Source: Ceratotherium simum simum
Lineage: Eukaryota; Chordata; Mammalia; Perissodactyla; Rhinocerotidae
Assembly: GCF_000283155.1 (NCBI RefSeq)
Contig: NW_004454217.1
Coordinates: 5,528,132 to 5,592,131, forward strand
DNA: 64,000 bases
Direction: 5' to 3'
The notes beneath the pieces were generated by a model, which searched no databases, was not told where the DNA came from, and saw nothing but the letters and a program-made list of their open reading frames with translations. Below, piece after piece: positions 44,625-55,155 of the stretch; positions within the stretch are counted from its first letter, which is position 1, and every line of letters starts with the position of its first letter. Made by a program: the position numbers and the translations under genes.

Positions 44625-44955
44625 CAGCATCCCCCTCCCCAGCTCTGACCTCTGTCCTGATCTAGCTGCCTGCTCTGTGTGTTCATCTGGATGTCCCAAT
44701 ATCACTTCAATCTCAACATGCCTACACAAATTTTGACATCTCCTCTCCCCACCTCAATCCAGCTCCCTTATCTAACTCCTCTATTTCTAAAGACTTAATA
44801 TCTCCATTCTCCAAAGTTTTAATAATAAACTTAAAATCAGTTTTTATTATTTCCTTCCTTCTATATGTGATCAATCACCATGTCATTATATTTCACTATT
44901 ACAAAGCCCTTTTGAAAACGCTCCCAGCCTCTGATTTCTCCCCTCTACAATCAGT
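44625..44955 (+). mobile_element. L2 LINE, internal part
   Basis: 'ctgcctgctctgtgtgttcatctggatgtcccaatatcacttcaatctcaacatgcctacacaaa' and 'aacgctcccagcctctgatttctcccctctacaatcagtgc' match L2 coding-end blocks. Confidence 0.7.
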
Positions 44956-44961
44956 GCTATG

Positions 44962-45108
44962 CACATATTTATTCATTCATTTATTCATTAATGCTCCTCA
45001 AAGTATTCATGACTCTATAAGCTTGGTGCTGAGCTCTGCACTAGGGATTCAAAGATGAATAAACACAGTCGCTGACCTGAAGTATCTCAAACTCTCAATA
45101 AATATTTC
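44962..45108 (-). mobile_element. L2 3' end
   Basis: ATTTATTCATTCATTTATTCATTAATGCTCCTCAAAGTATTC..., 'ggtgctgagctctgcactagggattcaaagatgaataaacacagtcgctgacctgaagta': the reverse L2 terminus, convergent with the L2 before it. Confidence 0.75.
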
Positions 45109-45672
45109 GTACAGTAATACACTGACTATTTCTGTCTCTGCCTTAAAATTTTTGGCAGATCCTTGTTGTCTGGGATCCATAATCATTGCCTAAGACCTAT
45201 CTTGTCCTTGGCAGCTTGAATTTAGTGCAAATTCAATTCAGTGCTTACAGAATAATTACTGCAAGTTGTAACCAGCTGTATTGGATCCTGGGCCCATACC
45301 CTATAGCTTCTCCTCTCAGAAGTATGATGCTGAGACTTGGGATGCTGACTTGAGGCTCAAAGAAATAGCAGAATTGGCTAAAATTAAAATATTGGTGATA
45401 AATCAGATAGTGACCTAGAGCTAGGAATGCTGATGCTGAGAGAACAGGGAAAAAAGAATGCTAATAGTAATTGTAAAAATATTCTCCTGGAATATGAGAA
45501 ATCAAGAAGCTCAACCCCAATTTGGTAGTTCTGGACTTCTGAACCACGGTAGGTACAGACCCTAAAAATATCAGGATGATTCCTAGGATGACCTCCATGA
45601 TCCATCCTGTTTGGTACTCCCTCTGATAGGGGTCTCAAAGGAAAGTTCTCAATAAGAAGCATATGCATAAGT
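45109..45672. other. unrecognised stretch
   Basis: No repeat or gene recognised. A 94-codon reverse frame (45384-45668) has no domain. Confidence 0.4.
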
Positions 45673-45752
45673 GAAAAAAAAGAAGAAAGGGAAGGAGGGA
45701 AGGGAAAGAAAGAGAAGGGAAGAAGAGGAAAAGAAGGAAGAAAGGAAGAAAG
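45673..45752. repeat. 80-nt uninterrupted purine tract
   Basis: Every base is A or G on the plus strand, made of GAAA/GGAA/AAGG words. Confidence 0.97.
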
Positions 45753-46368
45753 TTGACACTATATGAAGCCTCAGTAAACTAGAGAGGTAAACTGGATCTT
45801 TTCATCTCAACGAGAATGTCCAGTCTCTAGGAAAAGCACTCTCTCTCTACCATTCTGAAACTCAAATCCCAGAAATCTTAAGATTGAGGAGTATAGAGGG
45901 AGAGGAAAACAAAAAGAGACATAGTAGAGAACATGAACCCTGATAGGCTGCAGCCCCCTTCTCCCCCACACTCTGGATTTTCAGCTGCGTCAAGGACTTT
46001 AGGGCAGGAAATTTTCCAACGGCTGTGATTAAGGCTACCCACAGGAAGGAGGAGGTGAACTGGGGAAGGAACCAGCTGCAAAAGAGAATCTATAGGGGAG
46101 CAGCACAGGCTTGGTGTATGCCCTTCCTTAATGGAGCACAGGGGCCCATGTAGAGGCCAACTTAGGAGATTTGAATCATAGAAATATAGACTAGTAGAAC
46201 TAGAAAAGATCTTTGCATTACATCTGAGGAACCGGAAGCCGATGGATGCTGATGGATGAGGACTGGAGCCCCAGCCTGATTGGCAGCCTGAGGCCGGGAG
46301 GACAGTCATTCCACTTATTTCCCATCACAGACAGTCTTCCAAAAAGAGATTAATCTAAGAGATTAATT
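45753..46368. other. unrecognised stretch
   Basis: No repeat recognised. A 143-codon reverse frame (45878-46309) is S/P/L-rich with no domain and no promoter or splice context. Confidence 0.4.
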
Positions 46369-46724
46369 GACTTAATCTTCTTTTTTTTTTTTAAATTGAT
46401 TTTTTTTTTTTTTTTTGTGAGGAAGATCAGCCCTGAGCTAACATCCGTGCTAATCCTCCTCTTTTTGCTGAGGAAGACCGGCTCTGAGCTAACATCTATT
46501 GCCAATCCTCCTCCTTTCCCTTTCCTTTTCTCCCCAAAGCCCCAGTAGACAGTTGTATGTGATAGTTGCACATCCTTCTAGTTGCTGTATGTGGGATGCG
46601 GCCTCAGCATGGCCGGAGAAGCGGTGAGTCAGTGCGCGCCCGGGATCCGAACCTGGGCCACCAGTAGCAGAGCACGTGCACTTAACCGCTAAGCCACGGG
46701 GCCGGCCCCGACTTAATCTTCTTT
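46369..46724 (-). mobile_element. ERE SINE (long form) with 15-bp TSD
   Basis: Body 46384-46709: T-runs, GTGAGGAAGATCAGCCCTGAGC, 'cccagtagacagttgtatgtgatagttgcacatccttctagttgc', CGCGCCCGGGATCCGAACC, CACGGGGCCGGCCCC. The duplication GACTTAATCTTCTTT at 46369-46383 and 46710-46724 is perfect. Confidence 0.97.
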
Positions 46725-46904
46725 AAAATCCAAATATGGCCAAAATGTTGGGCTTGTTGGCCTTTTATCTCTAAGAGATTTTTACTCTAATCAGATGTTG
46801 CTAAATTTTTAACCCCGAGTCCTGGGAGAGAATGAGGACTCTCACTAGAGACACGGGCTCCCGCGTACCTGAGGAGAAAAAAGGACAGAAACAGAGGTGG
46901 ACAG

Positions 46905-47100
46905 GGGTCCAAGACAATGGCCTTTAGAGAAAGATTTGAACCCTACACTGCCACGTACTTAGCTGCTTGATCCCAAAGTTGTCCCTGACTCTCTCTGAAC
47001 CCCGTATTTCTCTTTTGTAAGTTGGGAATCACCTACCTTGCAGGATTGGTGTCTCAGTTAAAAGAATTAACTGAGACAATGTACCTGGCACAGGTATTGC
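46905..47100 (+). mobile_element. MIR SINE
   Basis: 'caatggcctttagagaaagatttgaaccctacactgccacgtacttagctgcttgatcccaaag', 'ctgactctctctgaaccccgtatttctc', 'cttgcaggattggtgtc...gacaatgtacctggcacagg'. Confidence 0.8.
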
Positions 47101-47439
47101 TTCTCTTCCATTCCTTTCCCTACTGGATTTGAGATTTTCCTCAAGCCAGTCCTCATTGAACATTGTAACATTCCTACTTTGACCACCTTGTTGCCCATCA
47201 AACGTCGAGCTCTGACAAGCTCTGCCCAGTCACAGTGAAGAAGATAGATTACAATTTGCTTTTTCTTCCCAGCTGCAATTTCTCCCTTGGAGAACATGAG
47301 GAGAAAAAGAGAGGAGGCTAAGGATCTATATCATCTGTTGAGCTGGTAATGGAACGAGTGATGGAGTGTTTCATGGCCACCAGGCTATCGCTTTAATGGT
47401 CAGTCCTTCTGCCTCGACCCAGCCATTCTACCCTGAGAT

Positions 47440-47690
47440 GTGCCTCAACCACTGGCCAAGAAACCTGAGTTCTGGTCCAGGCTCTGCCACTGACCTGCTA
47501 GGTAATCCTCGACAGCTCATTTATCTTCTTAGAACTCTGTTTCCCAATGTGTAAAATGGAGATAGTAATACATCCCCGTCCTCCACATGGCCCACTGCAC
47601 AGAGTGGTCATAAAGATCACACCAGGCAACAGATTTTTAAAGCTAAAAATGCTTTATAAGCATAAGACCTTATAAATGTTATTTCTATTT
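47440..47690 (+). mobile_element. MIR SINE
   Basis: 'ctgagttctggtccaggctctgccactgacctgctaggtaatcctcgacagctcatttatcttcttagaactctgtttcccaatgtgtaaaatgg' plus 'agctaaaaatgctttataagcataag': a near-complete MIR. Confidence 0.85.
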
Positions 47691-49339
47691 GGATGGCTTG
47701 AGGGAAGAGATAAAAACAATTTGGGAGGAGGGTATTGACTTCAAGAGGAGCCTGCCCTTATGAGCTGGAAGGAAGAAAGGAAAGATGGGCTGGGGCAAAT
47801 TCTACCCCATGTACTGACAAACTGCTCTGTTTCTAAATGGGCCTGGTAGAGTCGAGAGGATCAGAAGAACTGTGTATAATTACAAGCTAAGTTAAGAGGA
47901 AAATGCCACCATAAAACCGAGGGGGAGGGATAATATAATAAAACAATACAGAGTGTCCTATAACCACAGAAACAATAACAACGCTAAAACAGAGATAGCT
48001 TATTAAGTTAAAACAACAGTAAATCTGTCAGAACAGCCCGTTGAAACTCTCATCTTATGATAGTAAAAAACCTCTCCCAGGCCTATTGTCTTATACTTTC
48101 ATTAAACTACAGTTTTATAAGCTAAATTATTGTCAATTCTTGCTCAATTCCCAGAATGAAATCTAGTTAAAATCTTAATTTGGGAGATACATCTTTTGGA
48201 AGTGACAGACCCTTAGTGGACAGTTCCAAAAGCCTGACGACTTGAGAATGCAGAGAACCAAGGCTTAGAAAAGCTGAGCAACAGTTTGGATTTGGGACCC
48301 TGTGTAGCTCTCCAGGCTGCTCTCTCACCAGACTCCCAGGCTCCTTTTGACCAAGGAAGAGTGGAACAAGGAAGCTGATATTTCCCTTCTCTAGCTAAGG
48401 GGTTCAGATCTCAGGGGAAGTTGAAGTTCAAGCCAGCCAGCTCCATTCTTTCCTTAGCAAGCTAGGTCCACAGTCTCTGTAAGTCCCCATGCCCACCCAG
48501 CACCATAAATACCAAGCAGCACATAACTGAGGAATTTACTATGCCCCTGCTTGTTAAGCCTTGCTTCTGAACCACACACTTTACTCCATTCCTGGACTGA
48601 TCGACTCTCAATTCTCCTTGTCTCTAAATGGATTGCTTCCTTGTTTTGTTGTCTGTTCCCAACTGTTCCCAATCCACTGTTCGCGGCTTTCCCACTACCA
48701 TATCCTGGGGTTCTCCTTCCAGCAAGCCTGCCTCCAACTGCCAGCCTCCCTGGTCAATGCAACCCCAGGGGCTTCTGTTGGACTCTGCCCCCTGAGAGAC
48801 TGGTCCTCCTCCTCCCAGGATTGCTGGGGTCTAATGGGCAGGAGCTGGACCTCAGTACTTGCACGACAGAGGAAGGGGTGCAAGGGGAGCAGGAAGGGAT
48901 TAGGGTATTGGGAGAGATCTCAGTGCTGCATGCTGCCCCAGGTCCTTAGTGCAGTGGAGAGTCAAGTATTGGTAAGTTAATATAAAGGAGCACACTTTGG
49001 ATAATTTATCCAAGTACCTGTTTGGCTATGACAGCCTGGATTATTTACTGGTATCTGGTGGACAAGCATTTTTGTGACAGCGTTTCAGGAAAGTATTCTT
49101 GTTTTCAGCACCACCCACATATCCAGTTTTATAAGCTAAATTATTTCCACTACTGGAGAACTGCCAGGGATGAGCTTAAGTACTTGATATAACTATGTTA
49201 TGTTTCATACTGCTGAGCACGCCACACAACAGCCACCAACCCCTCTTCCACATATCCAAACTCTAGCCCACTTCCTCCTCCCCAGCCTCCCACCTCACCC
49301 ACACACAAACCAAGTGTTCTCTCCTTGGCCCCATCTCCC
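47691..49339. other. unrecognised 1.65-kb stretch
   Basis: No repeat recognised. 47880-48200 is AT-rich, with AACAATAC and AACAATAACAAC words. 48551-48980 holds two overlapping plus frames (132 and 139 codons) and a 62-codon reverse frame, L/P/S-rich and without domains. A 22-base word at 48110-48131 recurs at 49134-49155. Confidence 0.4.
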
Positions 49340-49560
49340 CCACTGCAGGCCTGGCTCAAGCTTTCCTCTCTACCTGAATTGACCTTGCCTACAGAGCAAA
49401 CTGCTCTCATCCTTCACAACTGTGATCAAATCTCACTCTTCCTTAGAGCCTTCCTTGGCTCTTCCGTGTTTGAAGTAATCTCTCTCACCCTTGATGTTCC
49501 CAGGCACTTTGCTTCTAGTCCCATTATAGAACTTTTCCTTGTCTACCTGGTGTAACTGGG
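49340..49560 (+). mobile_element. L2 fragment
   Basis: 'cacaactgtgatcaaatctcactcttccttagagccttccttggctcttccgtg' and 'aacttttccttgtctacctggtgtaa' match the L2 'tcaaatgtcacctcctc...gaggccttccctgaccac' region. Confidence 0.65.
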
Positions 49561-49655
49561 CAAATTATAGAGAAAGAAACATTGTTTTCCCCACATCCAC
49601 CTCAGGAGAAAGGAGTCAATGTTGCTTTTTTTTTCAAGATCCAAGCTGATCTTTA

Positions 49656-49691
49656 CACACATACACATGCACACCTACACACACACACAGA
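49656..49691. repeat. imperfect (CA)n
   Basis: ACACACATACACATGCACAC..., interrupted dinucleotides. Confidence 0.85.
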
Positions 49692-51127
49692 ATTTATATT
49701 TCAGACCCACTGAGGAAGACTCAGCTGGGCCTGCTGCGGGGAAGCAAGGATAAGAATGCAGAGAGAGGAGAAGGAGAAGCCACTGACTTGAGGGGAATTA
49801 AGTGTCCTTTGAGACAGGGGTTAAGGCGAGAAGCCAGTGGCCTCACTTAAAGGCAGCGCCATAGATGGGTACTGGGGGCTGTGGGTTGGCAGCCTGCGGC
49901 CACTGGGGGAGGGTTGGAAGGGGCATCTCTGTGACTCCCCCCAGATCATCAGAACTGGGAGGCAGAGGGGCAGGATCACTCTCTACAGAGTTGCTGTGTA
50001 GGTAAAAGGGTAAATGTGAAAATGGAAAAACACCATGTCCAAGGCCCCGGCCCTGGCCCCTCCCCAGTTTGGGGCACCGTGGAAGCCTAGGATTTGTCTA
50101 TGATCTGATAGAGTAAGGAGGGAACCCCAATAATGATTAAGATTTAATTTCCCACCAAACAGGCAGATGGAGACTCATAGCAGATAAAATTTGATCTAGA
50201 AGAATAAAAGATTACAACATGGATTGTATTAAAAATGTATACCTGCTACATTGTGTTAAATCACTTGTACTCATGTTTGCCTTCCCCACTGGATTGGGAA
50301 CCCCTGGAATCAGGGGTCTCTCCCTCCCTCTTCCCACCTTCCCCACCCCACCCCTAGCTTCATAGTCTAAATTATTGAAAGCAGTCCCTGAGGCGGCAAA
50401 ATAAAAACTACGGGAAATGATGCCATTTCACTGGCAGTTTGCAATCCACAACCGTAAAAGGCAAGTGGCTAGGTCATCTTTCCATAAAGCTCCAATTCTG
50501 CTGGAAAAGCAGACAAAGGCAGCTGGGGAGCCAGGCTACTGCTTTGTTTTTGCAACTCTTTCCATGGCAGTGCCCTTTATATATGCAGCCCGGGTGGAAT
50601 GCATCATAAAAGGTGACATTTTATCACAGCAGTTTGTAAATTTTACAGAAGCAGGCTCCCTGTAAATCACCCAGCTTATTCCCTTGCTGACTTTATTACA
50701 GCAAATCCAGTCATGGATAAACTGTATGCCAGTTTACTTGAAATTTATCTTTTTTATTCAAGCTGAACTGAGGCCTTTTAATATTCTTCTCTCTTCTAAT
50801 GATAAGGCATAATGATAACCTTATTTTCTATTCAGACAGCTTTAAGGATTCTCATTTCTCTGAAAATGCAGTTCCTATTCAGGGCTTCTTTCCTCCCAAG
50901 CCATTTAGAATTTGGTTGTTGTGTCAGAAAATGTGGGTACCTCCCCACACCAAGTCTTTTAAGTCCCTGGAACTTAGACTTAATTTTATTCCTCATTTTC
51001 CTACAGCATGTCTGCTTCCTGGGGCCCAGGGCTTTTCCCTCCTCTAACAGCTGCACGGAGACCTCCCTCTCTCCACCTAGCCTACTCCCCACAGTTCTGT
51101 CCTCTAGGTCATATATTTAGGGGTAAC
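49692..51127. other. unrecognised 1.4-kb stretch with conserved-element character
   Basis: No recognised repeat. 50400-50770 is the most element-like part: AT-rich, free of low-complexity runs, dense in short A/T-core words such as CCCTTTATATATGC, GTAAATTTTACAG and GAAATTTATC. An 82-codon plus frame (50417-50665) has no domain. A distal regulatory element is possible, on character alone. Confidence 0.35.
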
Positions 51128-51131
51128 ACAG

Positions 51132-51432
51132 TGTTAAATTAATTAAACAAGGGGTCCATTAGACCAATATGGCTCTAATGCCATGGCAGCCTATGTAAGC
51201 AAACTGAAGTCTAAGCCAAGGACAACCAATCACAAACAGCCAACTAGACTTCAAGCTATAACCAATCAAACAGTTTCCTTTCTTTGCTTTCCCGCTTTCC
51301 CTATGTAAGTCTCTCCCCTGGCTCCTGTCCACAGAGCGCACCCACCTACTTCTGGCTTGGTGCTGCCCGATTCTAATCAATTTTTGCTTAAACTCTGAAA
51401 ATTTTTAATATGCCTCAGTTTATCTTTTAACA
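51132..51432 (+). mobile_element. short solo LTR, ERV1-like, TSD ACAG
   Basis: 301 bp, TGTTAAATTAATTAAACAAGG... to ...TTATCTTTTAACA, with inverted termini TGTTAAA/TTTAACA (inexact). It is flanked by ACAG at 51128-51131 and 51433-51436. Two ACCAATCA words (CCAAT boxes) lie in the U3-like half, upstream of CCTATGTAAG. No internal proviral sequence is present. Confidence 0.88.
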
Positions 51433-51468
51433 ACAGCTACATGGAATTGTTCATCCACCCATCCTCTT

Positions 51469-51775
51469 GTGCTGTCTGACACATGTGGCTACTAGCATTT
51501 GAAATTTGGCTGGTCCAAACCAAGATGTGCTGGGCGTGTAAAAAATACACCCCAGACCTCAAAGATTTAATACAAAAAAAAAGTAAAATATCTCATTAAT
51601 AATTTTTTATATTGATTACATGTTGAAATGATAATGCTTTGGATGTATTAGGTTAAATAAAACATATTAAAATTAATTTCTTCTCTTTTTTTTTACTTTT
51701 TTAATGTGGTGCTAGAAAACTTAAAAAGACATTTGTGGCTTGCATCGTATTACTATTGCACTGTGCTGCTCTGGG
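51469..51775 (-). mobile_element. hAT-type miniature transposon
   Basis: 'gtgctgtctgacacatgtggctactagcatttgaaat', 'aaaatatctcattaataattttttatattgattacatgttgaaatgataatgctttggatgtattaggttaaataaaa', ending in a decayed inverted terminus. The family is a longer relative of the one at 7667. Confidence 0.8.
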
Positions 51776-51789
51776 CACATCCTATCCCC

Positions 51790-52045
51790 TTGCTAGATGA
51801 AGGCTCACCTGCTCCAAGAAGGTTTCTCTGGCCTCTCTCATCACAGTGTTCTCTTCCTCCTTTGGCTTCCATTTCATTTAGAGATCTCGTAACTTAGCAG
51901 GTGACTGTTAATTTTGTCATCCCAAGCCCACATCTCTCTCCATATAGACTCTGAGGCTCATGAGAGCAGGGAGAGTATTTTTAGTAACTTGAATTTCCCT
52001 TGGTGCACAGTAAGGTGCTCAAAGAATGGATAAATGAATAAAGGA
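51790..52045 (+). mobile_element. L2 3' end
   Basis: 'gactctgaggctcatgagagcagggagagtatttttag...cttggtgcacagtaaggtgctcaaagaatggataaatgaat': the L2 terminal block. Confidence 0.8.
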
Positions 52046-52099
52046 AGAATAAAGAGACAATTCTCAAAACTGGCTGGCACAAGACCAGGACCTAGCAGT

Positions 52100-52235
52100 C
52101 AGGAACACAGCTATTCACTAGATTCCAATTTTCTTGAAATGAGGCCTGTCCTGACTATCTTCATATCCTCTACAGAGCCTAACTGAATGCTGCAAACAAA
52201 GAAATGTTTGAGTAAATGTGTATTGAACTGACTGA
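52100..52235 (+). mobile_element. L2 3' end
   Basis: 'cactagattccaattttcttgaaatgaggcctgtcctgactatcttcatatcctctacagagcctaactgaatgctgcaaacaaagaaatgtttgagtaaatgtg': a decayed L2 terminus. Confidence 0.6.
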
Positions 52236-52439
52236 GGTCATATTGCACCAAGGGAACCCTACCCAAGACAACGGGTTTTCATCAAGCCAAAGAACCAAGG
52301 AAAGACTCAGAATTGGGCTCCCAGAATAGTGGCCATAGCCACAGAATAATTCCTTGACTAATATTACAATTGCTTTCTCTCTTCTCTAGACCATTATGTA
52401 TACCTCTACCCAAAACTATCTTCCCAGAACAATGCTTTT

Positions 52440-52915
52440 TTCACATCCCCACCTCATTCAAGAATCTACCATGGCTCCCCGTTGCCACAAGACAGTGTCT
52501 GAACTCTTTAATGTGTCAATCTACCACCCCATTCTCATCTTGCACTCCCCAGTACGTTCCTTCCAGTTAGTCTCCTGCCTTTTCTACAAGCAGTCCAGGA
52601 TGTGTGTCCAGGATGATCTGTCTTCCTATATCAGCCTCCCTCTTTTATTTCTGCCTGTCTGACTCCTACCTGTGCCTAGAAACTCAGTTAAAACCACACT
52701 AGCTTCTCCTGGAAGCCTTCCCAACTCCTCCAGCCCATTCCCATCTTCCCATCCCTGAACACCTACGATCCTGTTTGGAATCCATATCTAGTTCAGCATA
52801 TTGACATCGTATTTCCACAGCCAAATGGAAAGCCACTCATCTGCAGGAATCATAGCTCATAAACTCTTGCAGAGTGCTATACACATCATAATGCTGAGTG
52901 GATTTAGGTCAAATT
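52440..52915 (+). mobile_element. L2 LINE 3' part
   Basis: 'ctaccatggctccccgttgccacaagacagtgtctgaactc', 'gttaaaaccacactagcttctcctggaagccttcccaac', 'ctcatctgcaggaatcatagctc', in L2 order down to the 3' end. Confidence 0.8.
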
Positions 52916-53164
52916 AAATTAAGCCAGTGAAAATATTACTACTCTGAAAACGGTAATATCTAGTGTTTCCACACGACCAGTGAGGACGGAGGCGAGCCCT
53001 AGAAGTTGCACCAACACCAGCAGCCCCTGGGCTGTCCTACAGCATCCTTGCGGGCAGGAACTCTGTCTTGTGCCTGGAGAGGGGATAAGCCCCACCTCAG
53101 AGGACATTTGATGAAGGTGATTCTGAGACTACTACGAGCTTTTTCTAGGGCCACAGCAACCCCA
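52916..53164. other. unrecognised stretch
   Basis: Three short frames overlap on opposite strands and have no domain. Confidence 0.4.
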
Positions 53165-53335
53165 TTGAGTTTTAGGAACTTAAAACTATTAGGAGCCAAA
53201 TAAATTACCTAACCCAACCCCTCATCTTATAGATGTGAAAACAGAGGCTTAGGATGGGGAAAATGATCTGCCTGTGAGCCCAGGAGTAAGTGGTGACAGG
53301 AGTCAGCCTTGACTGCCAGCCTGGTGTGAGGGCTT
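53165..53335 (-). mobile_element. MIR-type SINE
   Basis: 'ctaacccaacccctcatcttatagatgtgaaaacagaggcttagga...gatctgcctgtgagcccaggagtaagtgg': the reverse MIR-type core. Confidence 0.7.
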
Positions 53336-53359
53336 TTTCCCTTCTACACACAAGGTTTC

Positions 53360-53540
53360 TGAAGGCTGGTCAAAGAACCAGCTCTATCAATACCACCTAG
53401 GAAGCTTTTCTAAAAAGACAGAGTATGGGCTTCCCATCTACAAAGATTCAGAATCACTAGATCTGGGTGAGGCTGGGACTCAGTGTTTTTCTAATGTTCC
53501 CCAAGTGACTCTGACCCGTTGCTATGGTCTGAGAGTCTCT
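53360..53540. mobile_element. MER5A/MER20-like hAT remnant
   Basis: 'caataccacctaggaagcttttctaaaaagacagag', 'cagaatcactagatctgggtgaggctgggactcagtgttttt', 'ccccaagtgactctgac', in the order expected for this group. Confidence 0.65.
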
Positions 53541-54164
53541 GAGCTCGATTGCTCCTGCTGGGGCCTTCACAGGAGTCCTGCCCTTTTAGGGAGCCCCTGC
53601 TATGTAGGGGGAGTACCAGAAGACTAGTGTATGAAACCCCCCTGCCCATGGCTCACCGGCCAGACTCCACCCCTGAGACCACACAGAGACCACTGGTATA
53701 GTCAGGAGAAGGTAGGGCTAGGGGAGGGAGTGAAGAGTGAGGAGGTCAGGGGAGGGCAGCACCTCTGCCCAGCCCCATGACCCTATCACCTGGTATTCAC
53801 CACTCACCTGTATAGACCATTTGTTTAAAAGCTAAGCACCCCTATCAGGAAAGCAATGAATAAATATTGGAAAATGGTTTTAAAAGCTATTAGGTTCTGA
53901 AAATTACAGAGGATTACACCGTCTAGATAATTCAGAGAAAATTACAGAGCAAGTGAAGAACTCTGTGAACTTTCCAACATGCTTCCATGTACAAGGTGTC
54001 TTGCCTTCCAAGGGGCTCCCATCAACTGAAGCCAAGCTGACCACGTACCCCTGACTGCACTGTGTGGTTATTTGGGGTCTGTGGCCCGCCTATGTGTTAT
54101 TTCCACTTCTTAGTCAATGGACCCGAAATACCTTGACCTTAGGGTGGTGGACATACTCAAAATT
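53541..54164. other. unrecognised stretch
   Basis: No gene or repeat recognised. 53690-53770 is G/A-rich. Confidence 0.4.
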
Positions 54165-54265
54165 TGGCATGAGGGGAAACGAATATGAATTCCAGCTCTT
54201 TTGCTTATTATCAGAAAGTTATCTATCCTCTCTAATCTCAGTAGTAAAATGGAAAAGAAAAAATC
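54165..54265 (+). mobile_element. MIR SINE fragment
   Basis: 'gaatatgaattccagctcttttgcttattatcagaaagttatctatcctctctaatctcagtagtaaaatgg': a decayed MIR core. Confidence 0.55.
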
Positions 54266-54394
54266 CTGCCTCTGATATAATATTCTCAGAAAATATCAGT
54301 TCCTTTTCCAGACTCTTTTTCTAGGTACACAGCATTTGCAGAGATTCACATGTATCTGCACACACACCCTGATCACTAAAGATTATCTAGACCC

Positions 54395-54535
54395 TGACTA
54401 CTTAAAGTGTGATCCATGGGCCAGCAGCATCAGCATTACTTGGGAACTTGTTAGAAATACGAATTCTCAGGTCCTTCCCCAGACCTACTGAATCAGGATC
54501 TACGCATGTCAAACTTTGAGAAGCCCTTCTCTAGA
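54395..54535 (-). mobile_element. MER5A hAT miniature transposon
   Basis: AAGTGTGATCCATGGGCCAGCAGCATCAGCATTACTTGGGAACTTGTTAGAAATACGAATTCTCAGG..., 'cagacctactgaatcagg', ending CAAACTTTGAGAAGC. This matches MER5A clearly. Confidence 0.88.
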
Positions 54536-54944
54536 AGGCTGATTGGAGCTGGAGTGGGACGTAGCTGAAGAGGTCGGGGGCATGTTTTAATCCTGGATTT
54601 AGGGGGTCAGAATAAAATCCACAAGCTTGGCTTTCTCAGCAACCCCTGAAGGGTCTTTGAGGGCCTGAGGCACCAGGCTAACCAGGCCACAGACCAGTGA
54701 CATACACTCTACTCCCAACTGCTATCCAACCTTAAAATAGGTGAGCCCTGGGCCTCAGGGAGTGATGGTCTCCTTGCAAGTTAATCAGGTCACACTCTTT
54801 TTTCTGTATGGAGTGGATGTGGGTTTTAGTATTAGCTCAGATAGGAAGATGTATTTATCCTACAACTGGAAAGAACGGGTGCCTGATTGATGATATACCC
54901 TGGATGAACTAGTTCTTCAAATACGGGAAGGATTCAGAAAGATA
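54536..54944. other. unrecognised stretch
   Basis: Nothing recognised. Confidence 0.4.
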
Positions 54945-55155
54945 GAAAGGAGATGAGGGAGGGCACTCCAAAAGCAGAGGAAAGCATGAACAAAGTCCAT
55001 AAAGAGAGACTACGTAGAAAGGGAAAGCCAGCAGTGAGAAGACCAGTTATGTCCAAGCAGAGATGGAGCACTGTAGAAAGGGGACAGATAGTGTATGGCC
55101 TTGAATACCAACCTAAGGAGTTTAGATTTTATCCTATAGTACATGAGGACCCTCA
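54945..55155 (-). mobile_element. L2 fragment
   Basis: 'agcagaggaaagcatgaacaaagtcc', 'tatggccttgaataccaacctaaggagtttagattttatcctatagtacatgag' correspond to reverse L2 blocks. Confidence 0.65.

Noticed and set aside
45878..46309. 143-codon reverse frame
   Set aside because: Serine/proline/leucine-rich with no recognisable domain and no supporting signals.
47051..47077. Hairpin GTCTCAGTTAA-loop-TTAACTGAGAC as a small RNA gene or terminator
   Set aside because: It lies inside a decayed MIR, the stem is only 11 bp, and rho-independent terminators do not apply here.
48551..48980. Overlapping 132- and 139-codon plus frames, possible exon
   Set aside because: Two phases are open at once, composition is low in charged residues, and no domain or clear splice pair is visible. 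More likely a stop-poor GC-richer patch.
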